Shown: positions 49,269 to 58,154 of the stretch, one piece after another
Layout of the letters: each line of letters begins with the position of its first letter
How positions within the stretch are numbered: the first letter of the stretch is position 1
Assembly: GCF_004405105.1 (NCBI RefSeq)
Contig: NZ_SORW01000009.1
Location: forward strand, 33,140 to 97,139
Length of the DNA: 64,000 nucleotides
Direction: 5' to 3'
Origin: Jeotgalibacillus sp. R-1-5s-1
Lineage (GTDB): Bacteria > Bacillota > Bacilli > Bacillales > Jeotgalibacillaceae
Position numbers and translations under genes: made by a program
Notes under the pieces: model-generated
The model's input: only the letters and a program-made list of their open reading frames with translations
Told to the model about the DNA's origin: nothing
Database searches by the model: none

Positions 49269-49702
49269 ACTTGCTCTCCTTTTTCCAGATATTCTTCTTT
49301 TAAATGTGGATCTCTATAACGAGCCATTCCCGTCACCACTTTTTGGAACCCGGTTTTCTTATAAAATTTTTCATTACCTGTGGTTGAAATCAGATGAATA
49401 CAAGACAGGTCACCAAGCTCATGGATGAGACGTTCCATCATTTCCTGCGCAATCCCCTGACCCTGATATTCCTGATGTACCACGACATCATAAATCGCTG
49501 CATTAAAAACACCATCTGACAGCGCTCGACTGAAGCCAATAATGCGATGATCATGTTTGGCAAGAATGTAATGCGTGCTCGCCTGAAATACCCGTTCAAT
49601 CTGCAGCTCAGTGTGCTTCATCCAGCCCACTGATTCATAGACCTCCTTCATCTGACTGCACACGCGTGGCCCCTGCATTTGATAAGTAATCACAGCACTC
49701 AA
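49265..49702 (-). CDS. GNAT-family N-acetyltransferase
   Basis: 145 residues from the TTG at 49702, which overlaps the TGA of the VOC gene (TTGA) and has GGAGG 7 bp upstream. IYDVVVHQEYQGQGIAQEMMERL is the acetyl-CoA loop, and ISTTGNEKFYKKTGFQKV is motif B. Middle gene of the VOC-GNAT-TPR operon. Confidence 0.87.
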   Translation of the reverse strand: MSAVITYQMQGPRVCSQMKEVYESVGWMKHTELQIERVFQASTHYILAKHDHRIIGFSRALSDGVFNAAIYDVVVHQEYQGQGIAQEMMERLIHELGDLSCIHLISTTGNEKFYKKTGFQKVVTGMARYRDPHLKEEYLEKGEQV

Positions 49703-50163
49703 CCTCTTGCCTCCCACTCCTCAAAACTCATCATGTTAAAATCCTCTTCAACATCGAGCCGGATTGGCGTAATCAATTCAAGTGAGTTTCCGTCCGGGTC
49801 GTCAAAGTAAATGGCAGCATGTGCCTGAGGGTTATTTGGCAGTACAAGCGGCTGACGTGTTTCATCAAAGCCAAACATGGTTCTGACTTCAATTCCACGT
49901 TCATTCAGCCAGTGTTTCGCCCTCAGGATATCTTCTTTCTCAGCATGAAACGCTACATGACGGATAGAAGCATGGTAAGGAATCTTCACCTGTTCTGTCT
50001 CCCACAACCCCAGCCAGCTCTCACCCTTCACAATCCACATAAAAGCAATTTTCTCCTGCTCATGCGCAAGTTCAAGTCCGAGCTTTTCGTAAAAAGTAAT
50101 CGAAGCCTTCAAATTACTTACCGGTAAATGCGCCTCGTACAATCCTTTTATCATCTTGATCAC
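49699..50163 (-). CDS. VOC-family protein
   Basis: 154 residues, glyoxalase/dioxygenase fold: YEAHLPVSNLKASITFYEKLGLEL at the start and AAIYFDDPDGNSLELITPI near the end, with metal ligands His5-region, His in IRHVAFHAE and the Glu of LELI. First gene of a three-gene overlapping operon. Confidence 0.87.
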   Translation of the reverse strand: MIKMIKGLYEAHLPVSNLKASITFYEKLGLELAHEQEKIAFMWIVKGESWLGLWETEQVKIPYHASIRHVAFHAEKEDILRAKHWLNERGIEVRTMFGFDETRQPLVLPNNPQAHAAIYFDDPDGNSLELITPIRLDVEEDFNMMSFEEWEARG

Positions 50164-50339
50164 CTCACCCTTACCATATCAAATTTGACAATGTTTCTTT
50201 TCAGCCGTAAGTCGGAAATCCACTTAAACATTCGTTTGTAAATAACCTCCCCTTTCTTTAAATTTACAGGAAAACGGTTGAAATTTTCAGTTTATTTCGG
50301 CATCCTTATATACATACTCTTACCTATAAAGGAGATGCG

Positions 50340-50879
50340 ATGTTTATTCGAACGATCTTACTGACCGCCATTACTGTTTTATTGCTTATTTTTCTCTTAA
50401 TAAAAATTGTTCCGTTTTTATTAAAAAAGAAAAGCTTTCCTAGAAAAACGTCCCTTATTTTCGCCACTTTTCTATCACTGACAGCTGTGCTGTTTTTTTA
50501 TCAAAGCTACTTCTTCACATTTGATCAGACAAACGGAACACGATATAAAGGTCCTGTTGAATCACCAACAGGCGACTATACAGCAACCTCTTATTTTAAG
50601 GAATATGGAGGTGCTGCCGGCGGTGTACATGTATGGGTTGATATCACCTTTCATGACCACGACAATAAAGACAAAACAATTTATTTAAGTGATGCGAAAG
50701 GTATGTTTTCTTTATCCTGGAAAGACGATGCAACATTGTCCATTGTGAATAAGGACGAGTTTGAAGACACCAGCACGTTATTAAACGTGGAATCAGACAT
50801 TTATCACGATACCGGCTTAGCGTGTCAGAGTTTGATCATTAAAGATGAATATGAAAATTGTTACGCAAATGAAAGCTGA
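50340..50879 (+). CDS. DUF5412 family protein
   Basis: 179 residues with two N-terminal membrane segments (about residues 5-28 and 39-58) and an extracellular beta-rich domain with VESPTGDYTATSYFKEYGGAAGG and HVWVDITFHDH, the DUF5412 signature. ATG at 50340 preceded by AAAGGAG. Function unknown. Confidence 0.83.
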   Translation: MFIRTILLTAITVLLLIFLLIKIVPFLLKKKSFPRKTSLIFATFLSLTAVLFFYQSYFFTFDQTNGTRYKGPVESPTGDYTATSYFKEYGGAAGGVHVWVDITFHDHDNKDKTIYLSDAKGMFSLSWKDDATLSIVNKDEFEDTSTLLNVESDIYHDTGLACQSLIIKDEYENCYANES

Positions 50880-50885
50880 CCAACA

Positions 50886-50916
50886 CAAAGACACTCAGAT
50901 TATTTGAGTGTCTTTG
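50886..50916. terminator. Bidirectional terminator hairpin, partly coding
   Basis: CAAAGACACTCA-gattat-TTGAGTGTCTTTG with T-rich flank on the plus strand. It follows the DUF5412 gene; its right arm encodes the last codons (TKTLK) of the opposite metalloprotease-like gene. Confidence 0.75.
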
Positions 50917-51658
50917 TTACTCTCCCTTCAAAAAAGGAAGTAAGCGACTGCTTTCTATCCCCAAAATACCATTCCTTATAATCCGCGAACACGGCTTGGA
51001 TATTCCCCTGATACACGCCTTCAACGAGGTGTTTTACCAGCAGATAACTCCTCCGGTAGTCAAAAAAGATACTGGCCAGCGATGCATCGTAGGAAGCTGT
51101 ACCAAAATCATCAAGAGGCCGATGTCCGTAGTCATCCTGAAAGGCTTCAACCAGATGTTTTTCAACAGAAGTCGTTTTCTCAAACTCTTCATCCCCGAGC
51201 ATCAGCTTCCTTGGAAGATACTCACACATCCCTTCCTCAAACCAGATACTGTTCTCCCGTTCATCTTCAAAATCGTCGTAAAACAAGTCCAGATGATGTG
51301 TAAGCTCATGCCCTAAAATCGCCAGCAGATGCTGCCCTGAAAAGTTCCTGAAAAAATTATGAATATCAATCGGCAGATCTTTCCCCTGTAATTGCGATAA
51401 AAACATCTCGCTCCACCATGTCAGATCAGGTGAAAGATAGATCAGATCTTTTCTTGTAAAGGCGGGGATTGGAGTATCGCTGAAAATTTGAGTCGCAGCC
51501 TCAGACGTTGTCCATATGACTGCTTTCGGTGCATCCTTTAATTCAAACTGCTCCTCAAGCACGCGTTGGTAATCTTGTATTTTCACTTTAAAATCATTAA
51601 TCATTTCTTCATACTGCTGTATTTCGTCAGCAGTCTCAAACGCATAAAAATGTTTCAT
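50900..51658 (-). CDS. Zincin-like protein with HExxH motif
   Basis: 252 residues, no signal peptide. HELTH at residues 117-121 inside LLAILGHELTHHLDLFYDDF, with a downstream Glu pair in IWFEEGMCEY (about 141-142), the layout of gluzincin (MA-like) proteases. A cytoplasmic metalloprotease is likely; substrate unknown. It follows the MFS gene with a 12-bp gap. Confidence 0.78.
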   Translation of the reverse strand: MKHFYAFETADEIQQYEEMINDFKVKIQDYQRVLEEQFELKDAPKAVIWTTSEAATQIFSDTPIPAFTRKDLIYLSPDLTWWSEMFLSQLQGKDLPIDIHNFFRNFSGQHLLAILGHELTHHLDLFYDDFEDERENSIWFEEGMCEYLPRKLMLGDEEFEKTTSVEKHLVEAFQDDYGHRPLDDFGTASYDASLASIFFDYRRSYLLVKHLVEGVYQGNIQAVFADYKEWYFGDRKQSLTSFFEGRVTKTLK

Positions 51659-51670
51659 GGTTAACTCCTT

Positions 51671-52888
51671 TCATTCCCCCTCCACAAATGCACGCTGATA
51701 CCCTGGCTTCCACACGAGCATAGAAAAGGCTGAAGCGGTAACGAGCATGAGCAATGAAGCAGTGACAATGGCTTCCCGTAACGAGAAGAAATCTGCAGCA
51801 AGCCCCAGCAGTAACACAAACATCACCTGGAAAGCACTCTGGATTAATTCGAACACGCTGGTCACACGGCCCATGATCTCAACGGGCACATTATTCTGAT
51901 AAAACGTTTCAATCCCTGAATTGAGGAATGACATGAAAAAACCGAGAATGATAAAGCCGGTTGCGATCGATGCGAACGACCAGGCAAACGAATAGACGAG
52001 ATAACCCGTTGTAACCATCAAAATCCCGATCGTCATCATCATCCGAATCGACAGCCGGTCTGCCAGAACCGAAAGAACAAACCCACCAACAATGGCACCA
52101 ATGCCCGTAATACTGATGAGCATACTGTATTCAAACTCTGACAATCCCACCACTTCCCTTGAGAAAACAACCTCCTGAGCATCCATCGCAAACGTAAACA
52201 GCATCACTGCGAGAAAGCTCATATAAACCATCGCCACATAAGAATGCGCTTTGACAAACTCCATCACCACACTGAAATCAGCTCCAACCTGTTTCATCGT
52301 GAGTTTCGGGATAGATGCCCGATCAATCTCCTCTTTGTCAGGCAGGCCAATAAACAGTAAAGCTGCCAGCACAAAAAGAATGGAAGTGAGCCAGATAGTC
52401 AGATCAACGGAAGAAACCAAAATCATGACACCTGCCAACGCCGGCCCTAAAATAAATGCCCCTGACATCGTGAGCGCGCGGATTGAATTAAACCTTTTTC
52501 TCATCGTAAGAGGAACAAGCATGGTGATGTAAGTTACAGAGGAAGGACCAAAAAATGATTTCGCTACACTTAACAAAATCAACAATAAATAAACGATCAT
52601 TACATTTGGTGCAAATGGAATCAGTGCAATGAACAAGGCTCTGACCCAATAAGTTGTGATGATCACTTTTCGTTTACTTCTGTAATCAATGAAGCTACCT
52701 GTCCAGAATTTCATGACAATATTCGTCAGCGGTCCAACAATCCATAACCCTGCAACTGCCGCAGCTGATCCTGTCATATTAAAGACAATCAGATTAATCG
52801 CCACCAGATAAATAAAATCCCCCAGTGACGAGATGCCGGTTGATGCTAAAAGCAGACCCGGAGCCCGCCACTTTTGATTTGAAGTCAT
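51671..52888 (-). CDS. MFS transporter
   Basis: 405 residues, twelve membrane segments, similar in layout to the macrolide-efflux/MefA-like and YkuC-type group (GSFIDYRSKRKVIITTYWVRALFIA loop, NNVPVEIMGRVTSVFELIQS). Probably a drug or metabolite exporter. It is followed by the zincin gene and preceded by fosB, 12 bp away. Confidence 0.87.
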   Translation of the reverse strand: MTSNQKWRAPGLLLASTGISSLGDFIYLVAINLIVFNMTGSAAAVAGLWIVGPLTNIVMKFWTGSFIDYRSKRKVIITTYWVRALFIALIPFAPNVMIVYLLLILLSVAKSFFGPSSVTYITMLVPLTMRKRFNSIRALTMSGAFILGPALAGVMILVSSVDLTIWLTSILFVLAALLFIGLPDKEEIDRASIPKLTMKQVGADFSVVMEFVKAHSYVAMVYMSFLAVMLFTFAMDAQEVVFSREVVGLSEFEYSMLISITGIGAIVGGFVLSVLADRLSIRMMMTIGILMVTTGYLVYSFAWSFASIATGFIILGFFMSFLNSGIETFYQNNVPVEIMGRVTSVFELIQSAFQVMFVLLLGLAADFFSLREAIVTASLLMLVTASAFSMLVWKPGYQRAFVEGE

Positions 52889-52900
52889 GTCATCACTCCA

Positions 52901-53323
52901 TTATGTATAAAATTCCATATGTTCTTTATCCTGCCTGTAATAATCAAGCCGATCCTGCAGTGACCCTGTATGAAGTTCAAACTTATGACCATCAGGATCT
53001 GTAAAATAGACCGACTCCCGATCCCTGTCATCTCTTTTTCTTCCGTTCAGGATATGAACATTCAGTTCCTTCAACCTTTTCAATTCATTCTCCAGATCCT
53101 GTTCATCCAAGGTGAAAGCAATATGAGTATAGGAATCATGTATCTCTGAACGTGGAATCTCTTTTTCCTCGTTTAACGCCAGCCATATTCCGTTCAAGTC
53201 AAAATAAGCTGTCGTATTCCCTTTCACAAGCAGTTTTGCATTAAATACTGTTTCGTAAAATGAAATAGATGCTTCCAGATTTGAAACAGAGAATAAAAGA
53301 TGGTTAATCCCTTTAATCTTCAT
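52901..53323 (-). CDS. fosB: Metallothiol transferase FosB (fosfomycin resistance)
   Basis: 140 residues, full FosB length. It adds bacillithiol or cysteine to fosfomycin. Metal ligands His8, His67 and Glu116 correspond to His7/His66/Glu115 of S. aureus Fos[41 protein letters not shown] and [12 protein letters not shown] follow the known enzyme closely. Chromosomal fosB is common in Bacillus. It overlaps the YdeI gene end by 11 bp. Confidence 0.95.
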   Translation of the reverse strand: MKIKGINHLLFSVSNLEASISFYETVFNAKLLVKGNTTAYFDLNGIWLALNEEKEIPRSEIHDSYTHIAFTLDEQDLENELKRLKELNVHILNGRKRDDRDRESVYFTDPDGHKFELHTGSLQDRLDYYRQDKEHMEFYT

Positions 53324-53876
53324 TTGTCAGCTTCCCTCCATCGTTCCAATTCCCATACATTTTGCCCTTCTTTGTCTGCTGGATAAAGTTTGCTAATCTC
53401 CTTTCAAATTCAGGATGACCCGGCCGGAATTCCTGAATATAACCAATTCTCACCCGCTTGTAGAGATCAGGCAGTGCTTCAAATCGGCTCTTTACATGTT
53501 CATCTTCGATTATTTTTTTGTACACCTCAGGCTGGATGACAAAAGACTTCTCATCTAAATCCGGACATACTGAATATCCTGATGGATGCATTTTTCCAAG
53601 GCGGATTAATCTTCTGGCTCTTTCTTTGTTTAGCTCAGTCCAGTTACTATTCTTTTTCCTTGGAGTGAACCTCTGAAGCATGTGACTCTCTTCTGATTTT
53701 TTTGCAATGCCATCAATCCAGCCAAAACAAATGGCTTCTTCCACTGTTTCGATATAATCAAGCATATAACCATTTTCTGTTCGTGGATTTTCAAGCCAAA
53801 CTTCCCGTTCATTTAGATGATTTTGCTCTAGCCACTTTCTCCACTCGATGATTGATGCAACACGCAACGTCTTCAT
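53313..53876 (-). CDS. YdeI/OmpD-associated family protein
   Basis: 187 residues from the ATG at 53876 (GGAGG, 7 bp). Marks of the bacteriocin-protection (YdeI/OmpD-associated) family: [38 protein letters not shown] and HPSGYSV. Biochemical role unclear in the family. First gene of an operon with fosB. Confidence 0.87.
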   Translation of the reverse strand: MKTLRVASIIEWRKWLEQNHLNEREVWLENPRTENGYMLDYIETVEEAICFGWIDGIAKKSEESHMLQRFTPRKKNSNWTELNKERARRLIRLGKMHPSGYSVCPDLDEKSFVIQPEVYKKIIEDEHVKSRFEALPDLYKRVRIGYIQEFRPGHPEFERRLANFIQQTKKGKMYGNWNDGGKLTNED

Positions 53877-54091
53877 CACCAAGCCTCCCATCAATGAATG
53901 ATGTGATCGATTAAACCTCTTTTACATAACCATAAAGCAGATAATTTCTTCTTTATTATCTCTAATATAATATCCCTCTTTTAATGATCATAAGTTCAAA
54001 TCCTTCTCATATCTTTTATTGATTGTCTCTATCGACTGAACTGCATCAGGTATTCTATTTTATTCCGATCATACTCACGACAAGGCGGGAA

Positions 54092-54679
54092 ATGATGAAT
54101 TTTTTACATAAAGGAATTGCTATCTTTTTTGGAAGCTTATTAATTGCTATAGGAGTAAATCTTTTTTTAGTCCCAGCGAAGCTACTCGACGGAGGTGCGG
54201 TTGGGATTGGCTTAGTTTCGCATTACGTTACTGGCGTTCAGATCGGTCTCGTTGTGCTTTTAATCAATATTCCAATTTTTGTTTTATCCTGGTATAAAAA
54301 TCGTTCCTTTTTTTATAACGGCCTTCACGGTATGATCTTATCTTCTTTCATGATTGATCTGTTCTCGCCATTACAGTTTTCTGAATGGTCAACCTCTGCT
54401 TCTTTTATAAACGCTATTCTCGGTGGGATAAGTGTTGGAATCGGCATTGGAGGAATGCTGCAACGAAATATCAGTATTGGAGGAACCGATCTTTTAGGTC
54501 TCCTGTTTGCCAGACGACATAACATCAATCCAGGCTTCACCATTTTTATCATTGATTTTGTGATCGTTTTTACCGGAAGTCTGATCCTTGGAGGAGACTC
54601 TCTGTTCATGTCCTGTTTGACAATCTTTTTTGTAGGCATCACGACCAGTCTCATGTCATCAAGAATATGGTCGAAATAA
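54092..54679 (+). CDS. YitT-family membrane protein lacking the DUF2179 domain
   Basis: About 195 residues, start at the tandem ATG 54092/54095. Six membrane segments with family marks NLFLVPAKLLDGGAVGIGLV and NISIGGTDLLGLL. Typical YitT proteins are about 280 residues with a C-terminal cytoplasmic DUF2179 domain; this one stops after the membrane part. Function unknown. Converges with the GNAT gene. Confidence 0.82.
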   Translation: MMNFLHKGIAIFFGSLLIAIGVNLFLVPAKLLDGGAVGIGLVSHYVTGVQIGLVVLLINIPIFVLSWYKNRSFFYNGLHGMILSSFMIDLFSPLQFSEWSTSASFINAILGGISVGIGIGGMLQRNISIGGTDLLGLLFARRHNINPGFTIFIIDFVIVFTGSLILGGDSLFMSCLTIFFVGITTSLMSSRIWSK

Positions 54680-54692
54680 CCCACGGTTGAAC

Positions 54693-55316
54693 TCAGCTAA
54701 ACTCTTTCACATACCCATAAACCGGCACGACCCTGTCATGGTCAATCTGATCAATCCCATGCTCGTCATAGGCTTCATAAATGCTGTCCACCAGAGCAAA
54801 CCTGACCGGCTTCCCGTCACTTTCAGCCAGCACTCTTCCCTCTCCAGGCTTTACACTCACCGGCTTACGCAGACCTTTCTCCACCCCAAAAACGTCGTAG
54901 TACTTAACCGACTGAACAAAGCCCTGTTTTTCATAAAAGCGGTTCGCCGCCTCATCATCACGCGTATAAAGCTCAATGAAAGACAAGTTCTCATATTGGT
55001 CTAGTCTTTTTATCGCTTCATTATATAACGCCTGTGCAATGCCGCTTTGCTGATGGTCAGGATGAACAGCAATCGTGGCGATAAAAGCACCGTGTTCTTT
55101 TCTCAAAAAAGTAAGCTTATTCTCAGGATCATCGAGTACCACATCTATTAATCCAATGACCTCGTCATCCTGTACCGCGATCAGTTCAATCGATCGATTA
55201 GAAAACACTGGTTTTTCACGTACTACGTCCTCATAAAAGGCAGAATAAAAATAAGAAAGCAGCCTGCATCTGAGCCAGCTCTGCTCGAATTGTTTTTCAT
55301 AGTTTAGAATCTTCAT
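54693..55316 (-). CDS. GNAT-family N-acetyltransferase
   Basis: 207 residues. FIATIAVHPDHQQSGIAQALYNEAIK is the acetyl-CoA loop, and SFIELYTRDDEAANRFYEKQGFV is motif B. A C-terminal extension of about 60 residues follows the GNAT core. The start overlaps the end of the deoxyribosyltransferase-like gene by 4 bp. Last gene of a five-gene overlapping operon. Confidence 0.87.
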   Translation of the reverse strand: MKILNYEKQFEQSWLRCRLLSYFYSAFYEDVVREKPVFSNRSIELIAVQDDEVIGLIDVVLDDPENKLTFLRKEHGAFIATIAVHPDHQQSGIAQALYNEAIKRLDQYENLSFIELYTRDDEAANRFYEKQGFVQSVKYYDVFGVEKGLRKPVSVKPGEGRVLAESDGKPVRFALVDSIYEAYDEHGIDQIDHDRVVPVYGYVKEFS

Positions 55317-55702
55317 TTTAAATCCCCTAACATGTAAAAGATGAAATCCTCAACACTTCCCGTGAACCCCTCAACCTCCGGCAAATGATAAAACGTACTC
55401 GTCTGGTCAAAATCCCACGCACGTTCATCTGGCGCAACTAAATAAATCTTCTTTCTTTGAGCAAGGGCAAGCCCCATTTCAATAAGTGTTCCTTTCCCGC
55501 CAGGCAACAGCACGATCAACAAATCAGCCGCTAAAACTGCATCACGTTCCAGTTCTCCAATCTCCCGCAGCATGTCATAACTGCTCGCCCGCTCATTTTT
55601 TGTCCAGTCATATGTATGAATCCAGCCATTTGTTTTCAGTGATTGACTTACGTGCTGAACTGCATGTTTATTTTGAAAGCCGGATGCGATGTAGAATTTC
55701 AT
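55313..55702 (-). CDS. Nucleoside 2-deoxyribosyltransferase-like protein
   Basis: 129 residues with the flavodoxin-like NDT fold: KFYIASGFQNKHAVQHVS opening and LLPGGKGTLIEMGLALAQRKKI with the Glu that acts as nucleophile in the family (E in IEMG). Either a hydrolase or a transferase on nucleotides. Overlaps both neighbours by 4 bp. Confidence 0.78.
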   Translation of the reverse strand: MKFYIASGFQNKHAVQHVSQSLKTNGWIHTYDWTKNERASSYDMLREIGELERDAVLAADLLIVLLPGGKGTLIEMGLALAQRKKIYLVAPDERAWDFDQTSTFYHLPEVEGFTGSVEDFIFYMLGDLK

Positions 55703-56409
55703 AGTTTTCTCACCACAAATGTAACGGCCCTTGTATTAAGTTGAACGGCCAGACCGTTTCTCTCAATTTCAAACGTTAACACTTTTATGTGATGATCTAA
55801 TACATCCCATCCCTGATATCCGCTAGTCAAAATAGCATCTAAATCTCTGGTAGACAAATCGACTTCTAACTGGACATTCAACTGTTTCCCTGTGGTCATA
55901 TCAATCTCTTCCATATCCGTATTAATAACCAAATAGTGTATACCTCTCTCTCTTGTACCAGCTCTCATATTTGAAAGAATTTCTTTGAAATCATTCAAAC
56001 TGGCACAATGCTCAAGGCTCGAGACAGCTACAATATAATCATATGTATGTTCAGCGATCCTAAAGTCTTCGATCGTTGACTGGACACTTATTATTTGATT
56101 CTCCACTCCATACTTTCGACTGTACTCCCTCAGTTTCACAATCGCCGACTCCAAAAGATCTACACACGTCACCATACCACCTGAACTTTGAACCTTCTGT
56201 GCAATGGGAATACTGTTCCTTCCTACACCTGAACCGATATCCAATACATTGATATTCTTATAGTCAAACAGATCTACTGTCTGAATAACAGATCGAACTG
56301 GACTCACAAGCCAGGATCCAGGTTCAAACAAAACCGATTCCTCGTAAACCTTGTCATGATAGGCTTTTTCTTCTTTTCTGATTTCCTTTACCCTTGCATC
56401 CAACCTCAC
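55699..56409 (-). CDS. Class I SAM-dependent methyltransferase
   Basis: 236 residues. Motif I NVLDIGSGVGRNSIPIAQKV (about residues 56-75), acidic loop VTCVDLLESAI and DYIVAVSSLEHCASL as motif IV. Substrate unknown. Overlaps the neighbouring GNAT gene by 4 bp. Confidence 0.88.
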   Translation of the reverse strand: MRLDARVKEIRKEEKAYHDKVYEESVLFEPGSWLVSPVRSVIQTVDLFDYKNINVLDIGSGVGRNSIPIAQKVQSSGGMVTCVDLLESAIVKLREYSRKYGVENQIISVQSTIEDFRIAEHTYDYIVAVSSLEHCASLNDFKEILSNMRAGTRERGIHYLVINTDMEEIDMTTGKQLNVQLEVDLSTRDLDAILTSGYQGWDVLDHHIKVLTFEIERNGLAVQLNTRAVTFVVRKL

Positions 56410-56906
56410 ACCTCCATCCTCATCACCCGCTGATCACCTATGGGTCCGCCGATTCGCCTTCCTGTGTCTTCGAATCCGACTTTGCAATACAAATCAAATG
56501 CGCGGTCGTTTTTCAGGTTCACCGAAAGCACGACCTCTGAATAACCCGGTAACGCCTGCCTGACCCAGTCAGATAACAGCCGTAAGCCCGCTGTACCATA
56601 CCCTTTCCCCTGATGATCAGCCGACACTGAAAAGGATCCGAGCAGAATGGCTGCCGGATGATCCGTTAACGTCCTGACGAACTCATTCGTATGTAAGATG
56701 AAAAAACCAACCGCCTGCTCATTGGCTGTTATAACGACTGGATGCTGGCCTTCCTTTAACTCCGCTAATTTCTCAAGCGGCATTGCCGTAAACGGGAGCT
56801 GTTCAGGAGGCAGCACATATCGCTTCAAATCCTCAGCATATTGGTCTGAATAATGTACAAGGCGCACCTTAGCGCTGTGACTGTTGTCCAACGATGAGTT
56901 CTTCAC
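56406..56906 (-). CDS. GNAT-family N-acetyltransferase
   Basis: 166 residues from the GTG at 56906 (AGGAGG, 6-7 bp), overlapping the nucleotidyltransferase gene by 38 bp. LLGSFSVSADHQGKGYGTAGLRLL is the acetyl-CoA loop, and SVNLKNDRAFDLYCKVGFEDTGRR is motif B. Substrate unknown. Confidence 0.87.
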   Translation of the reverse strand: MKNSSLDNSHSAKVRLVHYSDQYAEDLKRYVLPPEQLPFTAMPLEKLAELKEGQHPVVITANEQAVGFFILHTNEFVRTLTDHPAAILLGSFSVSADHQGKGYGTAGLRLLSDWVRQALPGYSEVVLSVNLKNDRAFDLYCKVGFEDTGRRIGGPIGDQRVMRMEV

Positions 56907-57669
56907 GAAAAACCTCCTGTATTTTAATTAAAAATCGTTTGGCGTCCGAATGCTCACCCAATGTCTCCTTCAGCCAGTCGCCTTCTCTCTCTAAATATAA
57001 AAGAATCTCATCAGCTGCCTGTTTATGATGACCGGGTGTCAGCTTCGATAAAATGGAACGAAACTCAGCCACTTGAACTTCTGGAAGCTCTTTCTCCATA
57101 CACTTCAACCCAAGCTGTGCCCGATCAGGCCTGTATTGATGCAGCACGACCTTTGCCAGACTTTTCGTAACCGCATGTAACAGTTCAACCGCCAACACGT
57201 CATTGCCGCGCTTGCAAGCTTTTCTGTATTGAAAAAGAAACCATGCTACACCGTAAGCCTCCCCCTCAAACTCTTCTTCAGATAGCGTCAAATGCTGCCT
57301 CGAAACAAACTGATCCATGATGTTATCCTGGTCATACAGTACCTCAAAGAAATCCGACGTTTTAAACGTTTCCTCTGTCACTGTAAACAAGTCAACATGT
57401 AGAAGATTGTCATACACAGCAATGATCTGAGGAGCAATAATAAAGCAATCCTCATAAAAAAGAATCGGTCTGTAAGCTTCAAGATGCCGGATACGGTCCT
57501 TTAGAAATCGTTCCGTATCCTCTTTCTCTACAAAGCAATACAGATCGACATCCGAAAAATCGTCTCCCTCTCCTCTTCCCAGCGAGCCTTTTAAAATGAC
57601 TGCTTTCACTAACGGATTCCCGCTCAGAGATTCCGTTAATGCACGAACCGCTTCTGTCTGGATTTTCAT
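56869..57669 (-). CDS. Nucleotidyltransferase-fold protein
   Basis: 266 residues. N-terminal polymerase-beta-type motif VILKGSLGRGEGDDFSDVDLY (Gly-Ser followed by Asp-x-Asp), a helical C-terminal part resembling aminoglycoside/lincosamide nucleotidyltransferases. The drug or substrate cannot be inferred. First gene of the operon ending with the GNAT gene at 54693. Confidence 0.83.
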   Translation of the reverse strand: MKIQTEAVRALTESLSGNPLVKAVILKGSLGRGEGDDFSDVDLYCFVEKEDTERFLKDRIRHLEAYRPILFYEDCFIIAPQIIAVYDNLLHVDLFTVTEETFKTSDFFEVLYDQDNIMDQFVSRQHLTLSEEEFEGEAYGVAWFLFQYRKACKRGNDVLAVELLHAVTKSLAKVVLHQYRPDRAQLGLKCMEKELPEVQVAEFRSILSKLTPGHHKQAADEILLYLEREGDWLKETLGEHSDAKRFLIKIQEVFREELIVGQQSQR

Positions 57670-57673
57670 TTAC

Positions 57674-57793
57674 TCACTTCCCTTCTTTCTCACCTTCAAG
57701 CTCCGCCACGCGGTTTTCCAGATAGCGAAGACGCTTGTGGATTTGATAAAACATCGGTGCATAAAATAGAGCAATTAATAGAGCCCATCCCAT
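57674..57793 (-). CDS. Small single-pass membrane protein, 39 residues
   Basis: ATG at 57793 with GAGGTG 6 bp upstream. One hydrophobic helix (about residues 3-16) then a charged amphipathic helix (RLRYLENRVAELEGEKEGK). It ends 5 bp before the nucleotidyltransferase start. No family recognised; the ribosome binding site and codon structure support translation. Confidence 0.65.
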   Translation of the reverse strand: MGWALLIALFYAPMFYQIHKRLRYLENRVAELEGEKEGK

Positions 57794-57803
57794 CTGTTTC
57801 ACC

Positions 57804-58067
57804 TCACTTGAGTGCCTTTATCAGTTTCCGCTCAAGCCTCTCTGCATATTTTTCATCTCTCATGGCCCGATCCGGATTCGCTTTGCCAATCACACATCGT
57901 ACCGCGTCATCCTTCTCAACCTTTTCCGAATGGTCCTGAAAATAAGGCTGAAAGCGGGCACTCCGGCTCAGCATGTTTCTATTCTGGTCCACGACATCAT
58001 CTGACGGTGTACTGCGAAAAAACATCTGTAAACTCATCCCTAAATCCGCCAACACATCTATCCACAT
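57804..58067 (-). CDS. Small protein, function unknown
   Basis: 87 residues, rich in charged helix in the second half (NPDRAMRDEKYAERLERKLIK). No membrane segment and no recognised family. It lies 10 bp before the 39-residue membrane protein gene in the same direction. Confidence 0.6.
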   Translation of the reverse strand: MWIDVLADLGMSLQMFFRSTPSDDVVDQNRNMLSRSARFQPYFQDHSEKVEKDDAVRCVIGKANPDRAMRDEKYAERLERKLIKALK

Positions 58068-58088
58068 TTACAGCATCCTCTCTGCATT

Positions 58089-58131
58089 AAAAAACCCTGT
58101 CCATTACATTTATTGTAACGGACAGGGTTTC
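58089..58131 (-). terminator. Terminator of the YeiH gene
   Basis: Minus-strand stem AAACCCTGTCC(G)TTAC / GTAA(T)GGACAGGGTTT followed by T residues, 24 bp after the YeiH stop codon. Confidence 0.88.
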
Positions 58132-58154
58132 CATACACTACCTTTTTCGATTAT

